A stretch of 64,000 nucleotides of DNA, from positions 8,458 through 72,457 of the forward strand of contig NZ_JACTOJ010000024.1 in the NCBI RefSeq assembly GCF_032335695.1, given 5' to 3'. The notes beneath the pieces were generated by a model. The model searched no databases, was not told the DNA's origin, and worked only from the letters and a program-made list of their open reading frames with translations. How positions within the stretch are numbered: the first letter of the stretch is position 1; the number at the start of each line of letters is the position of its first letter. Position numbers and translations under genes: made by a program. The stretch comes from JACTOJ01 sp032335695 (GTDB lineage: Bacteria > Bacillota > Clostridia > Clostridiales > Clostridiaceae). Positions 53,722-61,283 of this stretch are shown here, piece by piece.

Positions 53722-53750
53722 TTGTAGTAAAATAACTGGGATGTTATAAT
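53722..53750 (+). promoter_or_regulatory. Sigma-A-type promoter with extended -10
   Basis: TTGTAG (53722-53727), a 17-bp spacer and TATAAT (53745-53750) preceded by TG at the extended -10 position (53742-53743). It lies 34 bases upstream of the start codon of the membrane protein gene. Confidence 0.65.
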
Positions 53751-53783
53751 TTAACTATAATTTTTTAGGAAGGAAGCTTGCTT

Positions 53784-54677
53784 ATGGATAACTTCTATTT
53801 TGATCAAAACGCATTTCTAAGTGTTTCTAAATATGCGGACAATGTAACTAAAGATCTAAATGAATATAGAAAAGACGTTTATGCTTTTAAGGAAAATCTT
53901 AAATTAAGTCTAGCAGTTATGATAGAAGAAATGCTTCAAGAAGGTCTCAGCATAGATGATGCACTTAAAGCTACCATAGAAGAATGTGATAAAGATAAAT
54001 TTCTTAAAAACCAAATTAAAGATTTAAAAAAGAAGGGTAAGCATCCAGAAAAAAAATACTTTAAAATAGCTCTCATTACCTCTATAATAGCTATTCTAAT
54101 GCTTGTAGCTGGTTGTTTCCATAATTTTATTACTATAGGCTCTACCTTTTTTTCAAAATCTTATCCTATAATAAAAGATAATATAGGAACAAATAACGAA
54201 TTAATAACCAGCAACATGGAAAACTCTCTTAAGAAATTTGTTGACAATAGGTGGTATGTAGAAGCAGGAGCCTTATATAGCTATGACACTTTTCATATAA
54301 ACGATATTGGTACTGATTTCTCATATACTTATTCTTCAAAGCAGCAAAACATAAATAAATACTATTTTACAGAAAAAAAATCAAATTTTTTCTTCACTTA
54401 TCGTACTCATCATGATTACTACACCGTATCTAATTCAGATACCACCGTGGATGCTCTTTTCAGATATAAGGTTTTTAGCTATGAATACTTCATGGTGGCT
54501 ATTACTTTTTTATTGATTTACTGGATATCCTTTGGAATTGGAGCAAGCTATAATATGTCCTATGCAGGTTATCCGAAAGGCTGGATTGCTCTGGTATGGC
54601 TCTTAAATGTTTTTGGCTATATGATATTTCAATGCCGCTTTACCGAAGAAAGAAACAAGTATCCTATTATTATATAA
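53784..54677 (+). CDS. Membrane protein of unknown function
   Basis: About 297 residues. The N-terminal 100 residues are cytosolic and helical (VTKDLNEYRKDVYAFKENLKL then MIEEMLQEGLSIDDALK), resembling permease-prefix or HAAS-type domains. A first helix at about 100-120 is followed by an extracellular Tyr/Ser-rich domain of about 100 residues, then two further helices (about 235-255 and 268-286). ATG 53784 is preferred over TTG 53778; AGGAAGG is upstream. It is transcribed alone from a clear promoter and ended by a hairpin at 54681. No function can be assigned. Confidence 0.65.
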   Translation: MDNFYFDQNAFLSVSKYADNVTKDLNEYRKDVYAFKENLKLSLAVMIEEMLQEGLSIDDALKATIEECDKDKFLKNQIKDLKKKGKHPEKKYFKIALITSIIAILMLVAGCFHNFITIGSTFFSKSYPIIKDNIGTNNELITSNMENSLKKFVDNRWYVEAGALYSYDTFHINDIGTDFSYTYSSKQQNINKYYFTEKKSNFFFTYRTHHDYYTVSNSDTTVDALFRYKVFSYEYFMVAITFLLIYWISFGIGASYNMSYAGYPKGWIALVWLLNVFGYMIFQCRFTEERNKYPIII

Positions 54678-54680
54678 GTA

Positions 54681-54703
54681 AAAAGCGGCATTACGCCGCT
54701 TTT
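54681..54703. terminator. Bidirectional terminator
   Basis: AAAAGCGGC (54681-54689) and GCCGCTTTT (54695-54703) form a perfect 9-bp GC-rich hairpin between convergent genes. Confidence 0.85.
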
Positions 54704-54720
54704 AATATTTCCAATTATGT

Positions 54721-54924
54721 TTATGCTACCACATGACTTACTATCAAAGCTATTCCAAGTAACATTGCTGCAATAACTATTGCTACTGACAAATTATTTT
54801 TTTCAAGCTCCTTGTTGAAGTCTAGCGGAATAACCCAGTCAAACAATTTATAACCCACTATTAATATAACTATACCAAGAAATCCAAATAAAGCGCTTAC
54901 TCCTAAATTTTTTAATAAATCCAT
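54721..54924 (-). CDS. DUF350 family membrane protein (YjfL-like half)
   Basis: A 67-residue protein with two membrane helices (about 8-28 and 45-65), matching one DUF350 unit: GIVILIVGYKLFDWVIPLDFNKELEKNN then SVAIVIAAMLLGIALIV. DUF350 proteins such as YjfL are typically encoded beside glutathionylspermidine-synthase-like ATP-grasp genes and small Gly/Ser-rich lipoproteins, which is the case here. YjfL has two units; this protein has one and may dimerise. It is last in the operon, 111 bases after the ATP-grasp gene. Confidence 0.82.
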   Translation of the reverse strand: MDLLKNLGVSALFGFLGIVILIVGYKLFDWVIPLDFNKELEKNNLSVAIVIAAMLLGIALIVSHVVA

Positions 54925-55035
54925 ATGTAATTCCTCTCCTTAAAAATAAATTTTGACTCTATTTTAAATAAGTGTTACTTTATAACTCTTACTTAAACTA
55001 CATTTATTATAAATCCTGTATAAGGCTCAACCAAT

Positions 55036-57489
55036 TTATTTCACATATATGGGGAAATAGTGAGCGAACCTATCCGTAACCTGGGTCCCTACTCTCGTAT
55101 ATATTCCTGCATATTCATCTCCCACAATAAAGGCACCAAATATGGGATACCCTATTTCTCTTTCACAGCCTAAGGCATTATAGTAATTAGAACTTATATG
55201 TGCCACATTTATTTTTTCCTGATATATATAGCCCTCTTCTGGTGCCTTATCAATTTCATGCTTAAACCTTACCCCTTCACCCTCTCTTCCAAGTAAAGGC
55301 TTTACGCAATAATCAAATTCTTTAAGCTTATCTGCTGTAAAATAGGTTTTAGGAATATACTCTTCAATTATGCATTTTTCCCTTTCATCGAAAAAGCCCT
55401 GGTTCAATAATTCATATATAAGTACAAATATGGCCTTATTTTGAGTTATTATGGTATGGGGTGGATTTATGCTTAGGGTTCCGTATTGAAAAGAATCTAT
55501 AAAGCCTTTAAATTCTTCACTGCAGAACCAGTCCAGAGGATAGTATCTATATACTGCATCAAGTTTTTTACCATAAATATATACATGTCCATCCTTAACT
55601 CTGGCATCATCTATGCTTCCAATGACCATATCATAAGGTAAATCTGATACTACCTCCTTCACTATAGAAGTTGTATACCAATCCTCATAATAGGTGGAGG
55701 TTAAAAAGCCTATAGTTTTTATATCTTTTATTTTACTATAATCTGATATAATTTTCTCTATATTTTTCCTTATTTTATCTTTTAATTTTTCTGATGGATT
55801 TTTATAATCTATATTCAGCTTCTTCTTTATGATAGGTCCTAAAGCTATTTCTTCAATTAGTCCTGCTGGAGTTTCTGAATTGAACTCCAATAGCTTTAGT
55901 TTTCCGCCTTCATCTATGACAAAATCCATGCGTCCTATAGCACAAAGTACATCAGTGTATCCGCTTTTTATAAGCTTTTCTAAGCTCATATCGATACCTA
56001 ATATAGGTAAAAATATGGCACTATTTTCAATGACTAAGGCTTGAGTTTTTTTTAAGATTCCTGCTATAGAATTAGCCGTATGCTTTATTTTTTCTTCCAT
56101 ATATTTCTGCATTATTACTGTATCCAAAGAGAAATATTCCCACATGCCAGTGTAGCCCCCAGTAAAGCCGTAGTTTATCATCGCCTCTTCATATACCTTT
56201 TTCCACAGAGCTTTTCTTCTATCAGCCTCTACCCAGGTCTTTATTGCAAAAGGCTTATCCACGGTGCCTATAGCCGTTATCCAAGTGCTATCATCGCTGG
56301 TAAGGTAATCCTCATTCCACCTTACGCAGCAGCCTGAAAATTCTCCCTCTATCATGTATATGCCAAAATTGCCGTAACATTCAAAGGGTGCTGTAGCATC
56401 AATGCTCACATACTTATAGGATATATCCTTTCTTATGCTGCAAAACTCTTGAACTATATGTAACTTAGAACTTCCATTAACATATTCTATTATCTGCTCC
56501 CATTCCTCTGAATTATAAAATAAACCTATGTATACTTCCTCACTATACCTTCCAAATACAGCTTTAATAACATATTTATCTTTATTTATAAGTAAATCCT
56601 GCTTATTTTTGTAAGAGAACATCTCCGTATAGGGTATAGCCTCTCTAACCGCCTGTAGCTCTTCATCAGTAAGCATATAAGTCTTACTTCTAGCCAGCTC
56701 CCAAAGGTATGCAAAAATACTCTTAGCCTGTCCAATTATCACTCTAGGGTCATTTACTATTACTACTTTTCCTCTATCATATAAATCCAGTATCTTCTCA
56801 ATATCCTTTATTTCATAAAAAAACTCTGTAGGGTAAAGCCTGAGTATTATATCAATTTTTGATTCAAAAGCTAATACCTTTTCCTCTTTAACATATAAAT
56901 TCTTAGGTCCAACAATTATGCAGCTTATTTTTTCTGTATCCAGCATATCCTTAAACAAATGTGCTAGGTTATGCTCTTCATAGTGGCAAGGATCTATAAG
57001 TATTCCCACATTTATTTTCTCGTGCTCTGAAAAATAAGCTTTGACTATATCATAAAAAGAATTTTTAAATTTATCCTCAAATTCACAATTAGGGTTGTAT
57101 TCTAGCTTCTGTTTACCTGTATATAGAATCTCTCTTTGGGCACAGGGCTTATCATAGTTAAATTCAGAATAAAAAATCCTTCCATCCTCTTTTATGAAAC
57201 CATCATATCTCGTCCAAAATATAGGCGTTAATTCATGGCTCATAGAAAATAATTTCTCTCTATAAGGAAATTCATCTATATAATTTTTAAAATAGGCATG
57301 CTCATCATTTATACCTTTAATTATTTTAAGTACAAGTCCATGCAGAGTTTCTCCATATTCCTTAAGACTTTGAAGTTTTTCTTTTTCAATATAGTGAGGC
57401 ACTGGAGAAAAAATTTCATTTTCTCTTCTTGAACTTATCATAAAGTATTCAAAGAGCAGCTTTTCAACTAGTTCTCTATGCTTTTTCAT
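55036..57489 (-). CDS. Tandem-duplicated glutathionylspermidine synthase-like ATP-grasp ligase
   Basis: An 817-residue protein of two homologous halves, each the size of E. coli YgiC/YjfC. Matching segments sit about 420-430 residues apart: YDGFIKEDGRIFYSEFN (95-111) with MDFVIDEGGKLKLLEFN (521-537), RLYPTEFF (217-224) with RYYPLDWF (648-655), INDPRV-type VNDPRVIIGQAKSIFAYLWEL (245-265) with INPPHTIITQNKAIFVLIYEL (674-694), and VFGRYSEEV (311-319) with LLGREGEGV (732-740). The C-terminal half keeps the GREG ATP-site loop; the N-terminal half has GRYSEE, so it may be inactive or altered. Family members form amide bonds between a peptide carboxylate and an amine. It is 6 bases after the lipoprotein gene. 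Confidence 0.85.
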   Translation of the reverse strand: MKKHRELVEKLLFEYFMISSRRENEIFSPVPHYIEKEKLQSLKEYGETLHGLVLKIIKGINDEHAYFKNYIDEFPYREKLFSMSHELTPIFWTRYDGFIKEDGRIFYSEFNYDKPCAQREILYTGKQKLEYNPNCEFEDKFKNSFYDIVKAYFSEHEKINVGILIDPCHYEEHNLAHLFKDMLDTEKISCIIVGPKNLYVKEEKVLAFESKIDIILRLYPTEFFYEIKDIEKILDLYDRGKVVIVNDPRVIIGQAKSIFAYLWELARSKTYMLTDEELQAVREAIPYTEMFSYKNKQDLLINKDKYVIKAVFGRYSEEVYIGLFYNSEEWEQIIEYVNGSSKLHIVQEFCSIRKDISYKYVSIDATAPFECYGNFGIYMIEGEFSGCCVRWNEDYLTSDDSTWITAIGTVDKPFAIKTWVEADRRKALWKKVYEEAMINYGFTGGYTGMWEYFSLDTVIMQKYMEEKIKHTANSIAGILKKTQALVIENSAIFLPILGIDMSLEKLIKSGYTDVLCAIGRMDFVIDEGGKLKLLEFNSETPAGLIEEIALGPIIKKKLNIDYKNPSEKLKDKIRKNIEKIISDYSKIKDIKTIGFLTSTYYEDWYTTSIVKEVVSDLPYDMVIGSIDDARVKDGHVYIYGKKLDAVYRYYPLDWFCSEEFKGFIDSFQYGTLSINPPHTIITQNKAIFVLIYELLNQGFFDEREKCIIEEYIPKTYFTADKLKEFDYCVKPLLGREGEGVRFKHEIDKAPEEGYIYQEKINVAHISSNYYNALGCEREIGYPIFGAFIVGDEYAGIYTRVGTQVTDRFAHYFPIYVK

Positions 57490-57495
57490 AATCTT

Positions 57496-57783
57496 TTAAC
57501 CTGCTGAGCTTCCGCCGTGGGCTCCAGAATAACCTGAAGAACTGGAATGACCGCTAGACCAAGTTCCACCATCACTGCTTTTAGAAGAAGACCCTGAATT
57601 ATAATACCATCCTCCTCCGCTTCCCCCAGTATAATTCTGCTGCTGCTCCTCATCGTCATCCTGAGGCTGCTGTTTTTGGCAGGCAGTAAGCCCTAAAGGA
57701 TTTACTACAACTAAAGCTACTGCCAAAGCAATAGCAGAAGCTTTATTTGCTTTAAGAAGATTTTTAATTTTATCCCTATCCAT
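57496..57783 (-). CDS. Small Gly/Ser-rich lipoprotein
   Basis: A 95-residue exported protein. A hydrophobic segment (residues 16-33) ends in a lipobox LTAC with Cys at residue 35, followed by a Gln/Asp-rich stretch (QKQQPQDDDEEQQQ) and a low-complexity Gly/Ser/Tyr/Trp tail ending HGGSSAG. It lies between an unknown gene (2 bases) and the duplicated ATP-grasp ligase (6 bases). In the related yjf/ygi gene groups a Gly/Ser-rich lipoprotein (YjfM/YgiB) occupies the same place. It may be the ligase's substrate; this is inference. Confidence 0.8.
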   Translation of the reverse strand: MDRDKIKNLLKANKASAIALAVALVVVNPLGLTACQKQQPQDDDEEQQQNYTGGSGGGWYYNSGSSSKSSDGGTWSSGHSSSSGYSGAHGGSSAG

Positions 57784-57785
57784 TT

Positions 57786-58424
57786 TCAGACACCCATCTC
57801 CAACATATATTTTTCTATAAGGAATTTATTATCTTTTAAATAATTTAAGTAATTTAATATATCTTCTTTTTCTTTATCTACACTCACATAAACAATTTTT
57901 TTATATCCTAAGTTCTTAAGCAAACCTGCCTCAGGAAGCACTTCATCTGATACCTCATACTGATTGTTAAAACCCTTTAAGTAAGCTTCCTCTTCAAACT
58001 CTCTATATCTATAGTAATCTAAAATAAAAGCATATCCTTTTGGATCTATCTCTTTTAATTTATTACCGCATACCACTAATGCATTTACAAAATCCTTAGA
58101 ACCCACTAAACCATAATCATGCAGCAGCATGTTAAAAGTCAAAATAGGCTTTATAGCTAAATTATTATTTATAAAATAAGCTAGCTTTATTGCTTCACTA
58201 TCTGGAAAATCTAATAAGAAAATAGTTTCTTTTTCATCATATTTCTTCAAAATGCTGCATACTTTATAATAAAGCTCAGAGCTAATATTACTTTCATCTA
58301 ACTGAAATTCCTTATAATGTTTAGCGGTAGCAAATACACTTGTTCTTACATAGCACTCAAAATAACCTGCATTGCTAAGCCATTTGTGATATAGCTCTAA
58401 TAAGTTAACCTGCTCTAATCTCAA
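57786..58424 (-). CDS. Unknown protein in the ATP-grasp/DUF350 operon
   Basis: A 212-residue soluble protein with no signal peptide or membrane segment. It is mixed helix/strand, with a fairly acidic centre (YRYREFEEEAYLKGFNNQYE) and an alpha/beta-like C-terminus (LGYKKIVYVSVDKEKEDILN). No catalytic motif is recognised. The start overlaps the stop of the preceding 63-codon gene by 4 bases, and its stop is 2 bases before the lipoprotein start, so it is clearly part of the operon. Confidence 0.7.
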   Translation of the reverse strand: MRLEQVNLLELYHKWLSNAGYFECYVRTSVFATAKHYKEFQLDESNISSELYYKVCSILKKYDEKETIFLLDFPDSEAIKLAYFINNNLAIKPILTFNMLLHDYGLVGSKDFVNALVVCGNKLKEIDPKGYAFILDYYRYREFEEEAYLKGFNNQYEVSDEVLPEAGLLKNLGYKKIVYVSVDKEKEDILNYLNYLKDNKFLIEKYMLEMGV

Positions 58425-58612
58425 TAAAGGTACTCTCCTTTTTTATAGGTTATAGAGAAGATCTTGTCCAAATTAAATATTTGAGTATATCCCTCTGAAT
58501 CCAATATTTCAATATATTTTTCATTTTTTTCTACCATATTACCTTTTATAACCGCATCTGGCTTTTCTCTATACCAAGAATCAAAAGAGACATAAAGATT
58601 AAATTCATTCAT
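58421..58612 (-). CDS. Small unknown protein, first gene of the ATP-grasp operon
   Basis: About 63 residues (MNEFNLYVSFDSWYREKPDA at the start), predicted mainly beta, with GNMVEKNEKYIEILDSEGY and a Lys/Tyr-rich end. An upstream in-frame start at 58627 overlaps the AGGGGTAG ribosome site, so ATG 58612 is preferred. ATGA overlap couples it to the 212-residue gene. The size and beta pattern suggest a small barrel (Sm- or SH3-like), but this is a guess. The family is not recognised. Confidence 0.6.
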   Translation of the reverse strand: MNEFNLYVSFDSWYREKPDAVIKGNMVEKNEKYIEILDSEGYTQIFNLDKIFSITYKKGEYLY

Positions 58613-58810
58613 AGTACTACCCCTCAAAATAAATGATTATATTCCATATATATTACATCATTATTGAAGCGTTGTAAATATATTTCAATACTGATCATAT
58701 TATGTTTTCGGAAAAAATTAACAGATTGTTTTTATTATTTTATTGTAAAAGCTTTTCTTTACTAATATAATTGTTATATACCAATACTTATTTTTAGGTT
58801 GGTGAATTTT

Positions 58811-60379
58811 ATGTATGATAAGGAAAAGGTAAAACTAAACCATATTTTTATTGGCTATGCTGATGGTGAACTTGAAGCTGAAAGGTTAGATTTTGAGAAC
58901 ATTTTTTACAAGGATGAAGATAAATATAACCAGATAGTTAATGATCCACATAAGTTTATATTGTCAGGTAAAAAGGGCACAGGCAAAACTATTCTTTCAA
59001 AATATATAGAAAAAGTAGAAGGTCAAAAGGGAGCTCTTTGCAAAATTATAAAATTGCAGGACTTTAATTTACAAAGGCTTATGGAGCTGGGTTATAGAAA
59101 TTTTGAAGATTATGAACTAACTGTTTTCTTCAAATGGACAATGTTTTATGAAATATGCAAACTTATTATAGCTAATAGATCTAGTATTTTAAACTATTCA
59201 AATATATCTTCATACGAAAAATTTAAACATTTCATTAAATATTCTAATAATATAAAAAAAATTAAAAGCATATTCAAAATAAGATATCCATCAGGCAACT
59301 ATTCAAAGGTTAACTTCACTACTTCCAATGGTTTAAAGGTTAGTAATGACTTAAACAACAAAATATCTGACTTTCTGAATATAAAATCTTCTATGGAGGA
59401 TTCTCGAAGCATCACATCAGTTTACCAAAAAAAGGATTATTATCAGATTCTTCAAGAGATTGAGCAGCTTATCATTCCTTGCTTAAAATATACAAGAGTA
59501 ATAATCATTTATGATGACCTAGATCAAATAGACAACAGCATTCTTGACAATAAATTTTATAACAGGCTTTTGATAGCTCTTTTAGAAGCAGCTAAGGACA
59601 TAAATCACGAGTTTTGTGCATCAAATTCGAAAGGCTGCAAAATTATTACTCTCATAAGGTCAGATATATTGTCCGCACTTCAGATGAACTCCAGTAATTT
59701 AAATAAGCTAACCACAGATAGTGAAGTTAAGCTCTATTGGATAGATAAATACTTTACGGTGCCAGAAAATCATTCATTAATGAATTTAGTGCTTACAAAA
59801 ATTCAAAATTCTGTTCCCGAATATAGTTCCTTAAATAAGCATGATCTTTATAGCCTTCTTTTTCCTGATAGTATTGATGGAAAAACAGTTATAAATTATT
59901 TACTGGATTACAGCTTCGGCAGACCAAGGGATATTATTGCTTACTTAAATATAATAATCAACGAATATCCTAACTGTACTTTTTTCGGAGCTAATCTTTT
60001 TAAAAAATGTAATGCTAAATATTCTAAATGGTTCTACACAGAATTATTGAACGAACTTAGCAATCATCATGACTGCTCTTATACTAAAGATTCTCTAAAT
60101 CTGATATCAGATTTAGGACATCAAACTTTTGATTTTTCACTTTTAGAAAAATATTTCAATCAAAATGTAAAACAGTATCCAAATATTAACGATTTAAAGG
60201 AGTGCATAAATTTTTTATACAACTTTGGAGTATTAGGCAATAGCTGGCGTACTTTTTCATCAGTACCATCAAAAAAATATAGGTACTCCTGGTCCTATAT
60301 AGATGATGACTACTCTTCAGCAAATTTTAATAAAAAATTTATTGTACATTATGGATTAAAAAAAATATTTTCTCTTTAG
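58811..60379 (+). CDS. Sll1717-family P-loop ATPase
   Basis: About 522 residues. The N-terminal HIFIGYADGELEAE motif followed by Walker A (SGKKGTGKTILSKYIE) defines the Sll1717-type P-loop ATPase group. Walker B is visible as RVIIIYDDLDQIDNS (near residue 235), followed by an Arg finger-like IITLIRSDI and SFGRPRDIIAYLN, reminiscent of STAND/AAA+ lid regions. The C-terminal 120 residues are unassigned. Related ATPases are scattered and often lie in variable or defence-linked regions; no partner effector gene is adjacent here. ATG 58811 follows GGTTGGTG; a TTG at 58799 is less likely. It is divergent from the ATP-grasp operon. Confidence 0.75.
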   Translation: MYDKEKVKLNHIFIGYADGELEAERLDFENIFYKDEDKYNQIVNDPHKFILSGKKGTGKTILSKYIEKVEGQKGALCKIIKLQDFNLQRLMELGYRNFEDYELTVFFKWTMFYEICKLIIANRSSILNYSNISSYEKFKHFIKYSNNIKKIKSIFKIRYPSGNYSKVNFTTSNGLKVSNDLNNKISDFLNIKSSMEDSRSITSVYQKKDYYQILQEIEQLIIPCLKYTRVIIIYDDLDQIDNSILDNKFYNRLLIALLEAAKDINHEFCASNSKGCKIITLIRSDILSALQMNSSNLNKLTTDSEVKLYWIDKYFTVPENHSLMNLVLTKIQNSVPEYSSLNKHDLYSLLFPDSIDGKTVINYLLDYSFGRPRDIIAYLNIIINEYPNCTFFGANLFKKCNAKYSKWFYTELLNELSNHHDCSYTKDSLNLISDLGHQTFDFSLLEKYFNQNVKQYPNINDLKECINFLYNFGVLGNSWRTFSSVPSKKYRYSWSYIDDDYSSANFNKKFIVHYGLKKIFSL

Positions 60380-60397
60380 GCTAGTCAAAAAGGAATA

Positions 60398-60423
60398 AAG
60401 CACCAAGATTCCTCTTGGTGCTT
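60398..60423 (+). terminator. Hairpin after the Sll1717-family ATPase gene
   Basis: AAGCACCAAGA (60398-60408) and TCTTGGTGCTT (60413-60423) are perfect 11-bp arms with a 4-base loop, 18 bases after the stop. The T tract on the plus strand is poor (ATTACC), so termination may be weak. Confidence 0.6.
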
Positions 60424-60425
60424 AT

Positions 60426-60471
60426 TACCGGGCTCAACAGTCCCAATATACCGGGCTCATTCGTCCCACCA
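60426..60471. repeat. Pair of direct repeats ACCGGGCTCA-N3-GTCCCA
   Basis: ACCGGGCTCAACAGTCCCA at about 60427 recurs as ACCGGGCTCATTCGTCCCA at about 60450, 23 bases apart, in the gap between the ATPase terminator and the tRNA-Ser genes. It is GC-rich against an AT-rich background. It could be the end of a lost mobile element, but no transposase remnant is seen. Confidence 0.5.
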
Positions 60472-60589
60472 ATCAATGAATATAATAAATTTCTATAAAT
60501 CGCATTATTGCAAACATAGTAATAATATATTCATCATATCTAAAATTGTTCCCAACATTTTTAACAAAATTATCTATAGAACTAAAAAA

Positions 60590-60612
60590 GTTGCTGCAAA
60601 ACTTGCAACAAC
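60590..60612 (-). terminator. Terminator of the tRNA-Ser pair
   Basis: GTTGCTGCAA and TTGCAACAAC arms (60590-60599, 60603-60612) form a hairpin with one G-U pair. On the minus strand it runs into TTTTTT, 6 bases after the CCA end of tRNA-Ser(GCT). Confidence 0.75.
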
Positions 60613-60617
60613 CTTTG

Positions 60618-60708
60618 TGGCGGAGAAAGAGGGATTTGAACCCTCGCGCCGGTTACCCGACCTACGCCCTTAGCAGGGGCGCCTCTTCGGCCTCTTGAGT
60701 ATTTCTCC
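60618..60708 (-). tRNA. tRNA-Ser (anticodon GCT)
   Basis: Acceptor stem GGAGAAA/TTTCTCC, encoded CCA at 60618-60620, long variable arm as in class II tRNAs, T loop GGTTCAAATCC and anticodon loop CTGCTAA giving GCT (reads AGC/AGU). It is downstream of a second tRNA-Ser on the same strand. Confidence 0.95.
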
Positions 60709-60742
60709 AAGTCCTACTAATATACAAAACTATAAAATTAAA

Positions 60743-60833
60743 TGGCGGAAAGATAGGGATTCGAACCCTAGGTGCGGTTGCCCGCACGCCGGTTTTCAAG
60801 ACCGGTGCCTTAAACCAACTCGACCATCTTTCC
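60743..60833 (-). tRNA. tRNA-Ser (anticodon TGA)
   Basis: Acceptor stem GGAAAGA/TCTTTCC, encoded CCA at 60743-60745, long variable arm (GTGCGGGCAACCGCAC), T loop GGTTCGAATCC and anticodon loop CTTGAAA giving TGA (reads UCN). It is probably co-transcribed with the tRNA-Ser(GCT) 34 bases further on. Confidence 0.95.
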
Positions 60834-60930
60834 ACGTCTGCATCAGACAAATAATATTATAACAACGGTTGAGCATTATGTCAACAAAAAAGTTTTTAAT
60901 ATCTATAAAATCTTTATTTTTTTTTGTTCT

Positions 60931-60986
60931 GTTTTAAATCAGTGTTGATTTTTACCCTGATTTAAAACTTCCTTCAGTTCGGAAGG
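60931..60986. repeat. Hairpin repeat, copy 2, with adjoining small hairpin
   Basis: TTTTAAATCAG (60932-60942) and CTGATTTAAAA (60957-60967) flank a 14-base loop. Stem and loop together nearly equal the reverse complement of 31219-31256, differing by an inserted base pair and one loop-side change. A second small hairpin follows (CTTCC 60968-60972 with GGAAG 60981-60985). It lies between the tRNA-Ser pair and the DUF1667 gene. Confidence 0.7.
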
Positions 60987-61013
60987 CTATGTTTTAAAAT
61001 ATTCATATTATCG

Positions 61014-61271
61014 TTATAATTTTTCTATAGTTTTAGTGCATATTATATCCGCACCTGTATTAAGTATATTTTTGCACACAGTCTCTCCCATTCTTATGGG
61101 AATTCCTGCATAAAGCCTTCCCAAGGCCTTTGAACATTCAAACCAAAGACTTTTTTCTATTGGCTTGCTGCTTTTTACTGGTACCACCTTTACTCCTGAA
61201 CTTCCTTTTATTCTAACAGTAGAAGTAAAAATTTCTTTATTATGATTCTGTTCAATACTATATTGAATCAT
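61014..61271 (-). CDS. DUF1667 domain protein
   Basis: An 85-residue protein with the C-terminal DUF1667 pattern (VKVVPVKSSKPIEKSLWFEC then LYAGIPIRMGETVCKNILNTGADIICT). Two Cys remain (FECSK, ETVCKN). In clostridial genomes DUF1667 proteins usually accompany a GlpA-like dehydrogenase and a second FAD/NAD oxidoreductase. Many have an N-terminal CxxCP-type segment that is absent here, so it is short (85 instead of about 120). It starts 12 bases after the GlpA-like gene. Confidence 0.75.
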   Translation of the reverse strand: MIQYSIEQNHNKEIFTSTVRIKGSSGVKVVPVKSSKPIEKSLWFECSKALGRLYAGIPIRMGETVCKNILNTGADIICTKTIEKL

Positions 61272-61283
61272 TTATACCACTCC

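Noticed and set aside
60426..60471. CRISPR array
   Set aside because: There are only two imperfect repeats 23 bases apart, with no spacer-length interval and no cas genes in the window.
60476..60673. 65-codon frame before the tRNA-Ser genes
   Set aside because: It runs through the tRNA terminator and into the tRNA-Ser(GCT) gene itself, so it is not a protein gene.
60662..60850. 62-codon minus-strand frame
   Set aside because: It is a translation across two tRNA-Ser genes.
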